A stretch of 64,000 bases of DNA, from the NCBI GenBank assembly GCA_028284385.1, contig JANQRT010000045.1:150197-214196 (forward strand), written 5' to 3'. Below are positions 1 to 8,060 of the stretch, one piece after another. The notes beneath the pieces were generated by a model. The model ran no database searches, had not been told where the DNA came from, and saw only the letters and a list, made by a program, of their open reading frames with translations. How positions within the stretch are numbered: position 1 is the stretch's first letter; the number at the start of each line of letters is the position of its first letter. Origin of the DNA: Opitutaceae bacterium. GTDB lineage: Bacteria; Verrucomicrobiota; Verrucomicrobiia; Opitutales; Opitutaceae. The position numbers and the translations under genes are program-made.

Positions 1-114
1 CATTTGAAAGGAGGGATATTGATTCATTTATCGAAAAGAACCGTTTGTTCAATTCGTTCGAAGGGACAAATCGATTGAAATTCGAAAGCATCCCCTTCGG
101 TTTTCGAAAGAAAT

Positions 115-136
115 GGAATGTTATTCATAACATTCC
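115..136. promoter_or_regulatory. Perfect palindrome, candidate LacI operator (distal)
   Basis: Ten-base arms GGAATGTTAT and ATAACATTCC flank a central TC, a perfect inverted repeat. Its core GTTATTCATAAC (120-131) matches 11 of 12 bases of the core of the palindrome next to the LacI start (451-462), in the same register. The size and symmetry fit LacI-family operators. It lies about 335 bp upstream of the LacI gene, so it may serve a divergent gene outside the window or a DNA loop. Confidence 0.6.
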
Positions 137-448
137 GGTCGTTTTTAACATCAGGGTAAGCCAACGGTAAGGTAAGGACTGGAACCTGCCGGAAATAGTT
201 AAAACGAGGGCAACCGATTAATCTGACTGCAGATCGAGGCAAAACCATTTCCAATGGCTTGGCGGAGAAGGGATTTCATTTAGATCTTTGTATCGAAGTT
301 GAAACTTGAATACATAAAATGATGGAAACGACTTCCGAAAGGAGAAGAACCAGCCAAGCGAGAAGTCTTCCCGCGATTCAAAATCGAACTGAAAAACACT
401 GAATGAAAAGGAAGATTCAATTGCAGGCTTGCCTTTGAAGCCGCTTGA

Positions 449-464
449 TTGTTATTCGTAACAA
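449..464. promoter_or_regulatory. Palindrome next to LacI start, candidate autoregulatory operator
   Basis: TTGTTA and TAACAA arms surround TTCG; the core GTTATTCGTAAC differs at one base from the core of the palindrome at 115-136. It ends 6 bp before the ATG of the LacI gene at 471, so bound protein would block transcription or translation initiation. Autoregulation by the adjacent LacI protein is inference. Confidence 0.6.
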
Positions 465-470
465 AGTAAT

Positions 471-1556
471 ATGACGACCACCCTTTCTCGAACAAGCATG
501 CAGGACATCGCCGAAAAGGCGGGCGTATCGGTAATGACAGTAAGTCGGGTTTTACGAAACCATCCCGGCCACAAGGAAGAGACGCGTAAAAAGGTATTGT
601 CGGTTTCGAAAGAGCTAGGCTACTCGAAACATCCACTGGTTTCGGCTTTGATGACGGAGTTGAGAAACCGAAGGTCGTCGATATTCGCAGCCGTCATCGC
701 CTACATACATTGCCACCCTGCCCATCGCAAGCCGCAGTCAAGCTGGGTGGCGATCATGAACAGCATAAGAAAGCAAGCCGCTCAACAAGGTTACGAGCTA
801 GAGGAATTTTCATTATTCGAACCGGGGATGACGCCAAAACGCCTCGTGGACATCCTCAAAGCTCGGGGCATTCGCGGCTGCATACTCGAACCTTTTATCG
901 TAATCGGTACGGAACTTACTATGGACCTAAGCCATTTCGCTTCGGTCGCAATTGGCCATTCATTGTCCAGGCCTAACCTGCACCGAGTTGAAAAAGACGA
1001 ATACGTGAGTACTTTGAACGTTATCTCAAAGCTGCAAGGCCTAGGCTACAAGCGAATCGGCTTGGCTCTCCACTCCATCAACGAATCGAATCACCAATTC
1101 AAGCGAGGGGCGGCTCTAGCTACCGCTCAGAATATCATTTCTCCGGAAAATCGAATTCCGCCACTGCTCTTCTATAAACTGAAAAGCCTACGCAAAGAAT
1201 TGAAGCCATGGCTAGAGGAACACAATCCAGATGTTGTGATTGCCCATAGTATTCAAGTATTGGAGGCGATGCAAAGCTACGGCTATCGTATTCCGGATGA
1301 TATCGGTTACGCCCAACTTGATCTGCTTCCCGGAGAATCCGGGATCGCGGGGATCGACCCGAACTGGGAACAGCTAGGCGAAATCGCGGCCAATCAAGTC
1401 ATAGATCAGATGAATCGCAACGAATTCGGCATCCCGGAAAATCCAATTGAAAGCATGATCAACGGAAAGTGGATCGAGGGCGACACCATCCGAAAGCAAG
1501 AGCCGTCACCAGAGCGATACGCGAGTAGCCGTGACCAATTAGTGGCTACTCCTTAA
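471..1556 (+). CDS. LacI-family transcriptional regulator
   Basis: A 361-residue LacI/GalR-type one-component regulator. Residues about 10-56 form the helix-turn-helix (MQDIAEKAGVSVMTVSRVLR) and the recognisable 'ETRKKVLSVSKELGYS' third helix/hinge region; the rest is a periplasmic-binding-protein-like effector domain, expected to bind a sugar or sugar derivative. The 'HPLVSALMTELRN' segment after the HTH resembles the regulator at 44090 and marks one Verrucomicrobia-type subgroup. The ATG at 471 is preceded directly by a palindrome (449-464). The gene is convergent with a sulfatase, so its target may be that sulfatase or genes left of the window. The effector is unknown. Confidence 0.93.
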   Translation: MTTTLSRTSMQDIAEKAGVSVMTVSRVLRNHPGHKEETRKKVLSVSKELGYSKHPLVSALMTELRNRRSSIFAAVIAYIHCHPAHRKPQSSWVAIMNSIRKQAAQQGYELEEFSLFEPGMTPKRLVDILKARGIRGCILEPFIVIGTELTMDLSHFASVAIGHSLSRPNLHRVEKDEYVSTLNVISKLQGLGYKRIGLALHSINESNHQFKRGAALATAQNIISPENRIPPLLFYKLKSLRKELKPWLEEHNPDVVIAHSIQVLEAMQSYGYRIPDDIGYAQLDLLPGESGIAGIDPNWEQLGEIAANQVIDQMNRNEFGIPENPIESMINGKWIEGDTIRKQEPSPERYASSRDQLVATP

Positions 1557-1600
1557 GTCTGAGGAGCCTCTAGCATCGAGCGGGTAGACAGTTTCAATTC

Positions 1601-2974
1601 TCACTTAGGCCGATTCTTCGCCAGACGCTCGGGAGCCCGCACTTCAGTCTCCTGGCCAAGGTCTCCTTGGTCCTTCATCCAGGCGAAGAGCTTGGCGTTA
1701 AGATGCGTCTTAACCAGGGAGAATTCGGGCTCGTGGGCCAGATTATTCAGGCAATCGGGATCCGTAGTGATGTCGTAAAGCTCTTCGCGAGGACGGAACT
1801 TGTGCAACCTCGTCTTGTAGGCAGCGTCCGCGTTGCCCGCCAAAGCAGCGGCTTCCCATTCCTTGAACCAGTCACCACGATCCAAAGCGCAACGAAACTG
1901 GACCTCAGGAGTCAGGTTATAGATGTATCGGTATTGCTGAGACCGAACAGCGCGAATACCATAAGGATTGAGCATATTGATAATACCCACCGTAGTGTGG
2001 ATACTGTAGGTGTAGTCCTTATGATGATCAGTCTCTCCTTTGAGAACGGAAAGAAAAGATCGCCCGTCAACCACTTCCGGCGTTTCCAGGCCAGCAACTT
2101 CTAGAATCGTTGGCACAAAGTCGACGTATTCGATAAGCGCTTCGCTCTCGACTCCTTCGGCAACGACGCCAGGCCAGCGAATGATGCAACCGCTCTGCAC
2201 CCCGTCCTCGTAGCAAGACCATTTGCCTCGCGTGAAATCCGATCCCTGCTCGCTCAGAGCCACGACCATCGTGTCCTCTGAAAGCCCATGCTTTTCTAGC
2301 AATTTCAAGCATTGCCCTACTTGCTGATCAAACACGGTAATTTCCGCCAAAACCTTGGAATAGCGCTCCCGCGTCGCCGGCGTATCATGCCAATAATTAC
2401 GAAGCTGTAAGCTTTCCGGTGGATAGTCTTCCGGATTGCCGCGATTGTGCGGAGCATGCGGCTCCTTGGAAGCGACTACTAGACAAAAGGGATTTCCATC
2501 TCGCTTCGATTCCTCGAAAAGACGATCAATGGCGGCGAAATCGATATCGCCTTTCTTGTTCCCCCCGTCAGGTGATGGAGCCGATGAGTATTCGAAAGTG
2601 AAGGTCTCCTTGGGGTTTATATGCGTCTTTCCGGAAAGGGCAACGCGATAGCCAAGCGGCTTCAAGTATTGGGGAAGCGTTGTTACGTCGTCATTCGTGT
2701 AGGTGTGATTTGGGTACGCTCCTGATTTCACCGGATAGTAGCCGGTGTAAAGACTGTGCCGCGTAGGTGAACACATGGGGGCGGCCTGAAAGCATTGATT
2801 GAACTTCATCCCCTGCTTCGCCAAGGCATTCATATTGGGAGTCTTGGCCTGACCTCCATAAACCTCGAGGTCGCGATAGGTGGCATCGTCCGCTAGAATG
2901 ATAACGATATTGGGTTGAGCAAAGCCGAGGGTCAACGGGACGAAGGCCGAAAGAATAACGAGTATGGGCTTCAT
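1601..2974 (-). CDS. Secreted type I sulfatase (CSPTR motif)
   Basis: Formylglycine-dependent sulfatase, about 457 aa, predicted to hydrolyse sulfate esters of a sulfated glycan outside the cytoplasm. A signal peptide (residues 1-19, MKPILVILSAFVPLTLGFA) precedes the alkaline-phosphatase-like fold: PNIVIILADD (metal-binding DD at 29-30), maturation motif CSPTR at Cys68, GKTHINP, and KEPHAPH. The metal-site signature, usually DN/DHG, is SEQG here (Glu242, Gln243), as in the paralog at 13116. A TTG lies three codons upstream in frame; the ATG at 2974 is chosen because it begins the signal peptide directly. The close paralog at 13116-14549 shares long stretches around the active site. Convergent with the LacI gene. 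Substrate not predictable. Confidence 0.93.
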   Translation of the reverse strand: MKPILVILSAFVPLTLGFAQPNIVIILADDATYRDLEVYGGQAKTPNMNALAKQGMKFNQCFQAAPMCSPTRHSLYTGYYPVKSGAYPNHTYTNDDVTTLPQYLKPLGYRVALSGKTHINPKETFTFEYSSAPSPDGGNKKGDIDFAAIDRLFEESKRDGNPFCLVVASKEPHAPHNRGNPEDYPPESLQLRNYWHDTPATRERYSKVLAEITVFDQQVGQCLKLLEKHGLSEDTMVVALSEQGSDFTRGKWSCYEDGVQSGCIIRWPGVVAEGVESEALIEYVDFVPTILEVAGLETPEVVDGRSFLSVLKGETDHHKDYTYSIHTTVGIINMLNPYGIRAVRSQQYRYIYNLTPEVQFRCALDRGDWFKEWEAAALAGNADAAYKTRLHKFRPREELYDITTDPDCLNNLAHEPEFSLVKTHLNAKLFAWMKDQGDLGQETEVRAPERLAKNRPK

Positions 2975-3201
2975 ATGACACAATTATGGAGCTCTGCTTT
3001 TTTAGGTAGCAAGCCTTCTCAGCCCATTCGCCTAGCAAAGACCCACTTCTTTTTGACCAAAAGACACTTTTTCAGCCTTTAAATCATTATATTAAACTTT
3101 CAGTCCAGGTCAGACAGAATAAAGAAGTCCTAGGTAAATCGACTCCTACTGTTTTGCGGATGTTCGCGGAAATCTTCAGAAGAAGATTTGCGGCATCCCA
3201 T

Positions 3202-4989
3202 TCAAGAAGCCTGGATAAAACGCGCTTCCTTCTCGCTTTGCTGAACGACCAGCCGGTAGTTGCTCGGCGTATACTTGAACCGCTCTTTGAAGCGAGCTGT
3301 GAAATGGCTATGATCAGCGAATCCCACTTGAAAACCGACTTCGGCTACCGAAAGAGAACTGTCGCGAAGCAAAACGGTCGCCCTCATGAGTCGAGCTTCC
3401 CGTATAAAGGCCGCGGGGGAATGGCCTGTCAGAGCCTTGAGTTTTCTATTGAGCGTACTGCGACTTAAATGAACCGCTTTGGCAAAAGCCTCCACTTCGA
3501 AATCGGGATATGAGAGATTCGAGTTCACGATTTCCGAAGCCTTTTCTATAAACGTTTTCTCTTCAGCATCGTTGAATTTCAAGGGCGGCGTAGCAGTAGC
3601 GAAACACTGACGCAGGCGCTTTCTATTGAGTATCAGATTTTGAATACACGATTTCAGAAAAGCGAAATTAATGGGCTTGGCCATGAATATATCCGTACCG
3701 CTTCTCATGCCTTTCACCTTGTCTTCGAAGCAACGTCTTGGGGCGAGCATGATAATCGGTAAATGACTGGTTCGAATATCCTCTCGAATGCGGCGACAAA
3801 GCTCGAATCCGCAACGTCGTTGCATCTTGGCTTCCAGAATTACCAGATCCGGCGATCTCCGCAGTATCAAGCTCAGTCCATCTTCATTGGAATCCACTCC
3901 AAATATACTGTATTCATTTTCAAGTGACTCTCGAATGCAGCTCAGCAGGTCCTCAGAGTCCTCAATGACGGCGATGACGGGCTTGCCTTGAGCGGATTGA
4001 ATCTCGCGAGCGGACGGCTTGCCGCTAGCATTGCTGGAACCAGCGGCTGAAACCACTTCTTCAACCGGTAAATAGGCATCGATTTCGAGCTTTGATTGAT
4101 GGCCTCGTTTCCATTTACTGGATACCTTGATTTTCAATCCTCCTCCGCATAACTCGAGCAGGGATTTCGCTAAGGCTAAATCGACGCTAGCCTCCCATTT
4201 GCTGGCAGCTACTCGATTAGCGGCGGCATCATTACGCGCGCAGATCAACTCCATCCTCAATAATCGCTTCCTGGAATTCGCCCGTTTGGACTTGAAACTC
4301 CCATCCAATCGCGTCCTGAAGGAAACCTCTCCCTCATACCCCGCAAAAGCGGCGGCTCTGGCGAAAAGACTGTCGAGGATTTTCCCCAAGTTTCCTTCAT
4401 CGAAAAGAAAATGGCGGTCTGGCAGATCGCACTCTTGATTAAACACGATATCGCTATTTTCAGCCATAACGTGAAAGGTATCGAAAGAATTTAACAGAAG
4501 GCTCTTAAGCTCTCCTACACAGGTCGCAGGACTCAACAGACCGGAACGAGCGAGCTCTAAATCTCGCATGCGCTCAACTACGTCATTTAATTCAACCGCG
4601 TTGCGCCGAGCCAGATTGAGCAGTCGCCTGCCCGTCTTTCCGCTGTTTCCCGTCTGGCCAAGCCAATCGAGAGCGCCCAGAAGAGCAGTTAGAGGCCCCT
4701 CTAAATCGCCAATGGCGTTTGAAATAATCTCGCTCGAACACGCTTGGTTTTCAATTCGCCGGTATTGCCATCTTCGATACGCCAGACAACCCAAAATGCA
4801 ACCGGCAATCAAGCCGAGTATGACGTAAATAGACGAGCTGGGAACGACAGCAACAATACCTGCTCCGATCGAAGGAGACGGAGATCCATACCCATTAGAC
4901 AATGCAGGGCCAGGAATGGCAAATGAGGCGGAAAAGAGGGCAACAGCTAATGAGTATCTACTAGTTCGAGTGGGACATTTTGGGAACAT
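3202..4989 (-). CDS. Degenerate hybrid two-component (HTCS-like) regulator, AraC output
   Basis: About 595 aa. The order is signal peptide or membrane anchor (12-30), a short linker, a second membrane helix (52-70), a HisKA-like and HATPase-like region (85-310), a receiver-like domain (338-455) and an AraC DNA-binding domain (475-580, ending 'VGFADHSHFTARFKERFKYTPSNYR' in two parts of the second HTH). The large periplasmic propeller sensor of classical HTCS proteins is absent. The phosphorelay residues are gone: the H-box His is Gly94 (context GDLEGPLT), the N- and G-boxes of the ATPase are not recognisable, the receiver Asp is Glu386 (VILEAKMQ) and the conserved Thr is Ala416; only Lys438 and the Glu343-Asp344 acidic pair remain. 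The AraC part looks intact. Start ATG at 4989 has GGAGAG 10 bp upstream. Divergent from the TonB receptor at 5241, its probable target. Confidence 0.85.
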   Translation of the reverse strand: MFPKCPTRTSRYSLAVALFSASFAIPGPALSNGYGSPSPSIGAGIVAVVPSSSIYVILGLIAGCILGCLAYRRWQYRRIENQACSSEIISNAIGDLEGPLTALLGALDWLGQTGNSGKTGRRLLNLARRNAVELNDVVERMRDLELARSGLLSPATCVGELKSLLLNSFDTFHVMAENSDIVFNQECDLPDRHFLFDEGNLGKILDSLFARAAAFAGYEGEVSFRTRLDGSFKSKRANSRKRLLRMELICARNDAAANRVAASKWEASVDLALAKSLLELCGGGLKIKVSSKWKRGHQSKLEIDAYLPVEEVVSAAGSSNASGKPSAREIQSAQGKPVIAVIEDSEDLLSCIRESLENEYSIFGVDSNEDGLSLILRRSPDLVILEAKMQRRCGFELCRRIREDIRTSHLPIIMLAPRRCFEDKVKGMRSGTDIFMAKPINFAFLKSCIQNLILNRKRLRQCFATATPPLKFNDAEEKTFIEKASEIVNSNLSYPDFEVEAFAKAVHLSRSTLNRKLKALTGHSPAAFIREARLMRATVLLRDSSLSVAEVGFQVGFADHSHFTARFKERFKYTPSNYRLVVQQSEKEARFIQAS

Positions 4990-5240
4990 CAAGATGGGAC
5001 TCTCCGTTCTCTTTGGGGTTTTTGAGCAGTTCGATTGGAAGACAAGCGAATGAATCGCCTGACTCAATCAGAACATTCAGCCTCAAATATCCCAAATTGC
5101 AAGACTTTGACCCATACTCCCCAGTCTTTGGGCCACATTCAATAACGTGGTCGCCAATCGAGGAGTTAAAATCGATTCGTTACCATCGAGAAGAGTGCTG
5201 ATTGCCTTCTCGCAACACCACAAACGCTGAAATTAAGACT

Positions 5241-7601
5241 ATGCAAAGACTTAATAATTCGACTACAAACTCTCGCATATCTTGTTGGCTGACTGCTGCC
5301 GCATTGTTGCTTCTGCCTCAAACGATATTTGCTCAAGAAGATGACGAAGGCATCTTCACTCTATCGGCCTTCACCGTCTCGGCGGAGGATTCCGCTGGCT
5401 ATGTGTCAGACAAGTCCGTGGGGGCCTCTCTTCTAGTAAGCCCCCTGGATGAACTTCCCGTTTCGGTAAACGTCCTTACCCAGGAACTACTGGAAGACAT
5501 CGATGTGCAATACCTCGAAGACGCCGTTCAGTACGTGAGCGGAACTTCAAACGAGGGGCGCAATTTCACCGGCGAAAGCACCTTCTCGATCCGCGGACTT
5601 CCCACGAACCTGGTTCTTCGCAATGGCATGTACTACAACGGCAAGGTAGATCTGGCTAGCATCGAGCGCGTCGAAGTGGTCAAAGGGCCCCAGTCCATCG
5701 TCTTCGGCCAAGCCGATCCTGGCGGATTCATTCACTATACTTCCAAGCAACCGATTGCCGGAAACGAGTTCGGCCAAGTCAAGGCTACGCTCGGAGACTA
5801 TAGCATGAAGCACCTTGCCTTCGACTACAATAAGCCGATCGACGAGGAAGGCCAGTTCGTCTTCCGGGTGTCAGGCGGCTGGCTGGATACGGAAACCGAA
5901 ATCCCTTTCGAGGAACGTAATGAATTTTCCATTACGCCTACCATGGCATGGAATCCAACCGAAAACACACGCATCGTGGCTGAATACAATCTGACCCAGA
6001 AAGACGGAAACTACAATTTCGTGGTCGTCCCCCTATTTCGAAGCAGAGGAGGCGGCAACAATCCTCCTTCAGTGGAATTAGTCCCTGTAGATCGCAAGTT
6101 CTCCAATCTCTTTCCAGAGAACGAACTCGATCAGGAAAATCATTTCTGGAACCTCCGCGTCGAACACAAGTTCAACGACAATCTAGTGGGTCAATTCTCC
6201 TACGGATACGCTGATCAGACCTATTTGCATTACTTTGTTCAGGGTGGCCAAATCAATCAGTTCAGGGAAGATTCCCCGCCCTATACTTGGAATGGAGGGC
6301 TAGGGGCCTACCAGGATATGAAAACTCAGGAAATCTTTCAGGCCAACCTCGCCTACCAGTTCGACATCGGCGAGACCAACCACCGCCTAATGCTCAATCT
6401 GCGTCGCTTCGAAGCGGCAAATTCTGGTGATCTCAAGTGGCTGGATCTCGATGGCGATGGCAATCGAGATAGGCTCAGCGGCTTGGTAGGAGGATCTGGC
6501 TTCCAGGTTCTGCCTTGGGAGCCCAGCGACAACGAAAGTGTCGTCACGCCGCTGCCTTCAGATTTCTGGGCGAATCCCGACCAGTATGTGTGGGAGGGAA
6601 ACCACGCTCGCGGTTGGGGCTCCTACGATCCGCTCATTACGGATCCGTTCATTCCTTCGATCTCGCTCGTAGATCAGATCAAGGCCATGAACGGCGATCT
6701 AATTCTTCTTCTTGGCGTGCGAAAGACCTGGGACCGTCAGATGGATGTCACAAACGCTATCGTAAGAGCCCAAGATCCCAACGCTGCTCTGAACGATACC
6801 TCCGGAACGACGCCGACCGTTGGCGTGACCTACAAGGCCAATGACAACATCAACCTGTACGCCATGTATTCGGAATCCTATACGCCAAACGGCCGAGTAG
6901 GAGGAAACAGCGAGCCATGGTACATCGCTCAAAGAGGCTACTTCCCAACGGAAACGGGCGAAGGGGCCGAGCTGGGCTTCAAGTTCAACTTCCTTGAAAA
7001 CAAGCTCAACGGAACGGTTTCCGTTTTCGACATCACCAAGAACAACGTGCAATTCGGGGCTCCCCAGCTCAATCCTGATGCCACAGGAGGAAGCGGCGTT
7101 TTTGGCGAGCAGCAGAGTTCCGGCTGGGAGCTCGACTTCACCTATTCGCCGGAATCGAATTGGGATCTCGTCTTCTCCTACACCAATATGGACGCCCGTA
7201 CCACTCAAGCTAGGATCGGCAACGCTACACCCGATATCGATGGCGATGGCATTTCGGACATGGTCGGCCTGGTCAATGAAGGAGCGGCTAAACACCACAT
7301 GACATTCTTTACCAAAAGAGTGGTCGTCGAGGGCCCACTCAAAGGCTGGGAAGGAAGGTTCGGCTTGAAGTACAAATCGGGCCCCATCCACCAATTCGCC
7401 AATTTCCATAACCAGCTGCTTGTTCAGCCTGACAACGTGGTGGTTATGGATGCGGCAGTCGCCTACAACACCAAGGTAGGTGAAAACGACCTGCAATTCG
7501 CATTGGCCGTCAACAATCTGACCGATGAAGATTGGTATGACCGTCGCGCCAAGTACGCAGGCCCAATCTGGACGAAGTTCACGACGACTTTCAAGTTCTA
7601 G
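5241..7601 (+). CDS. TonB-dependent outer membrane receptor 1
   Basis: About 786 aa, an outer-membrane importer powered by TonB. The signal peptide ends near IFAQ; then comes a short acidic segment with FTLSAFTVSAEDSAGY, equivalent to the ELSPFxV segment of the other two receptors here. The plug domain follows (LDELPVSVNVLTQELLED, RGLPTNLVLRNG, IERVEVVKGPQSIVFG, DPGGFIHYTSKQP), then a 22-strand-type barrel ending in aromatic Phe (TTTFKF). An in-frame TTG exists at 5202; ATG 5241 is preferred because it leads directly into the signal peptide. No SusD partner is present, as usual outside Bacteroidetes. A strong terminator follows at 7625. Context with HTCS-like regulator and GH2 suggests oligosaccharide uptake, though the siderophore-receptor-like family does not exclude other ligands. 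Confidence 0.93.
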   Translation: MQRLNNSTTNSRISCWLTAAALLLLPQTIFAQEDDEGIFTLSAFTVSAEDSAGYVSDKSVGASLLVSPLDELPVSVNVLTQELLEDIDVQYLEDAVQYVSGTSNEGRNFTGESTFSIRGLPTNLVLRNGMYYNGKVDLASIERVEVVKGPQSIVFGQADPGGFIHYTSKQPIAGNEFGQVKATLGDYSMKHLAFDYNKPIDEEGQFVFRVSGGWLDTETEIPFEERNEFSITPTMAWNPTENTRIVAEYNLTQKDGNYNFVVVPLFRSRGGGNNPPSVELVPVDRKFSNLFPENELDQENHFWNLRVEHKFNDNLVGQFSYGYADQTYLHYFVQGGQINQFREDSPPYTWNGGLGAYQDMKTQEIFQANLAYQFDIGETNHRLMLNLRRFEAANSGDLKWLDLDGDGNRDRLSGLVGGSGFQVLPWEPSDNESVVTPLPSDFWANPDQYVWEGNHARGWGSYDPLITDPFIPSISLVDQIKAMNGDLILLLGVRKTWDRQMDVTNAIVRAQDPNAALNDTSGTTPTVGVTYKANDNINLYAMYSESYTPNGRVGGNSEPWYIAQRGYFPTETGEGAELGFKFNFLENKLNGTVSVFDITKNNVQFGAPQLNPDATGGSGVFGEQQSSGWELDFTYSPESNWDLVFSYTNMDARTTQARIGNATPDIDGDGISDMVGLVNEGAAKHHMTFFTKRVVVEGPLKGWEGRFGLKYKSGPIHQFANFHNQLLVQPDNVVVMDAAVAYNTKVGENDLQFALAVNNLTDEDWYDRRAKYAGPIWTKFTTTFKF

Positions 7602-7624
7602 GATTCTAAGTTTGTCTTAACATT

Positions 7625-7665
7625 GGCGAATCTGCTGGATGGATACCTGGCAGATTCGCCTTTTT
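7625..7665 (+). terminator. Rho-independent terminator after TonB receptor 1
   Basis: Perfect 11-bp stem: GGCGAATCTGC (7625-7635) pairs with GCAGATTCGCC (7650-7660), 14-nt loop, followed by TTTTTG. It starts 24 bp after the stop of the receptor gene. Confidence 0.9.
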
Positions 7666-8060
7666 GTTTCTAAATCTTCAATTGAAACCAGATTTTCTAA
7701 GCATCGGTCATGCTTGAGGGAATCGCTTCCCTCGGCGTATTCAAATGCTCCCAGGGAGAAACAGGTTCAGGTCCACCTTCACCTTAGACAGACCCCAAAA
7801 AAAGCCAATCAAGTATATCGATAGTTCGATTGAGAAAGCGTGGGTTTTGATCAAGGACAAACCCATTCATAGGCATTTAGGCGGATTTTAATGTGGGTTT
7901 TTGCAAAGAATTCGTGTTGCTTGGCCATGGAAAGCCATCTTCTTTTTTGCTAGCTTTCTTTCAACCGCAACGAACTCCAAGAACATACAAAACGAAGACC
8001 GACAGATTCTTCTCTTGATTGCCTCGCTATCTCACGATTTGAGAATAGACAGGAGTCATC
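7666..8060. other. Intergenic region upstream of GH2, with hairpin
   Basis: No supportable gene. It contains a perfect inverted repeat GAGGGAA-TCGC-TTCCCTC (7716-7733) that could be an operator or RNA hairpin, and an AGGAG ribosome binding site just before the GH2 ATG. No convincing -35/-10 pair was found. Confidence 0.5.

Larger units (their letters stand above)
1..470. other. Noncoding region upstream of LacI gene
   Basis: No convincing gene is visible. A 76-codon open frame on the minus strand (24-254) has no recognisable domain, no ribosome binding site, and contains a perfect palindrome that looks like an operator. The region holds two related inverted repeats (115-136 and 449-464) described separately. 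It may also hold the promoter of a minus-strand gene lying left of the window. Confidence 0.5.

Noticed and set aside
24..254. 76-codon open frame on the minus strand
   Set aside because: No domain, no ribosome binding site, and it contains a perfect palindrome better explained as an operator.
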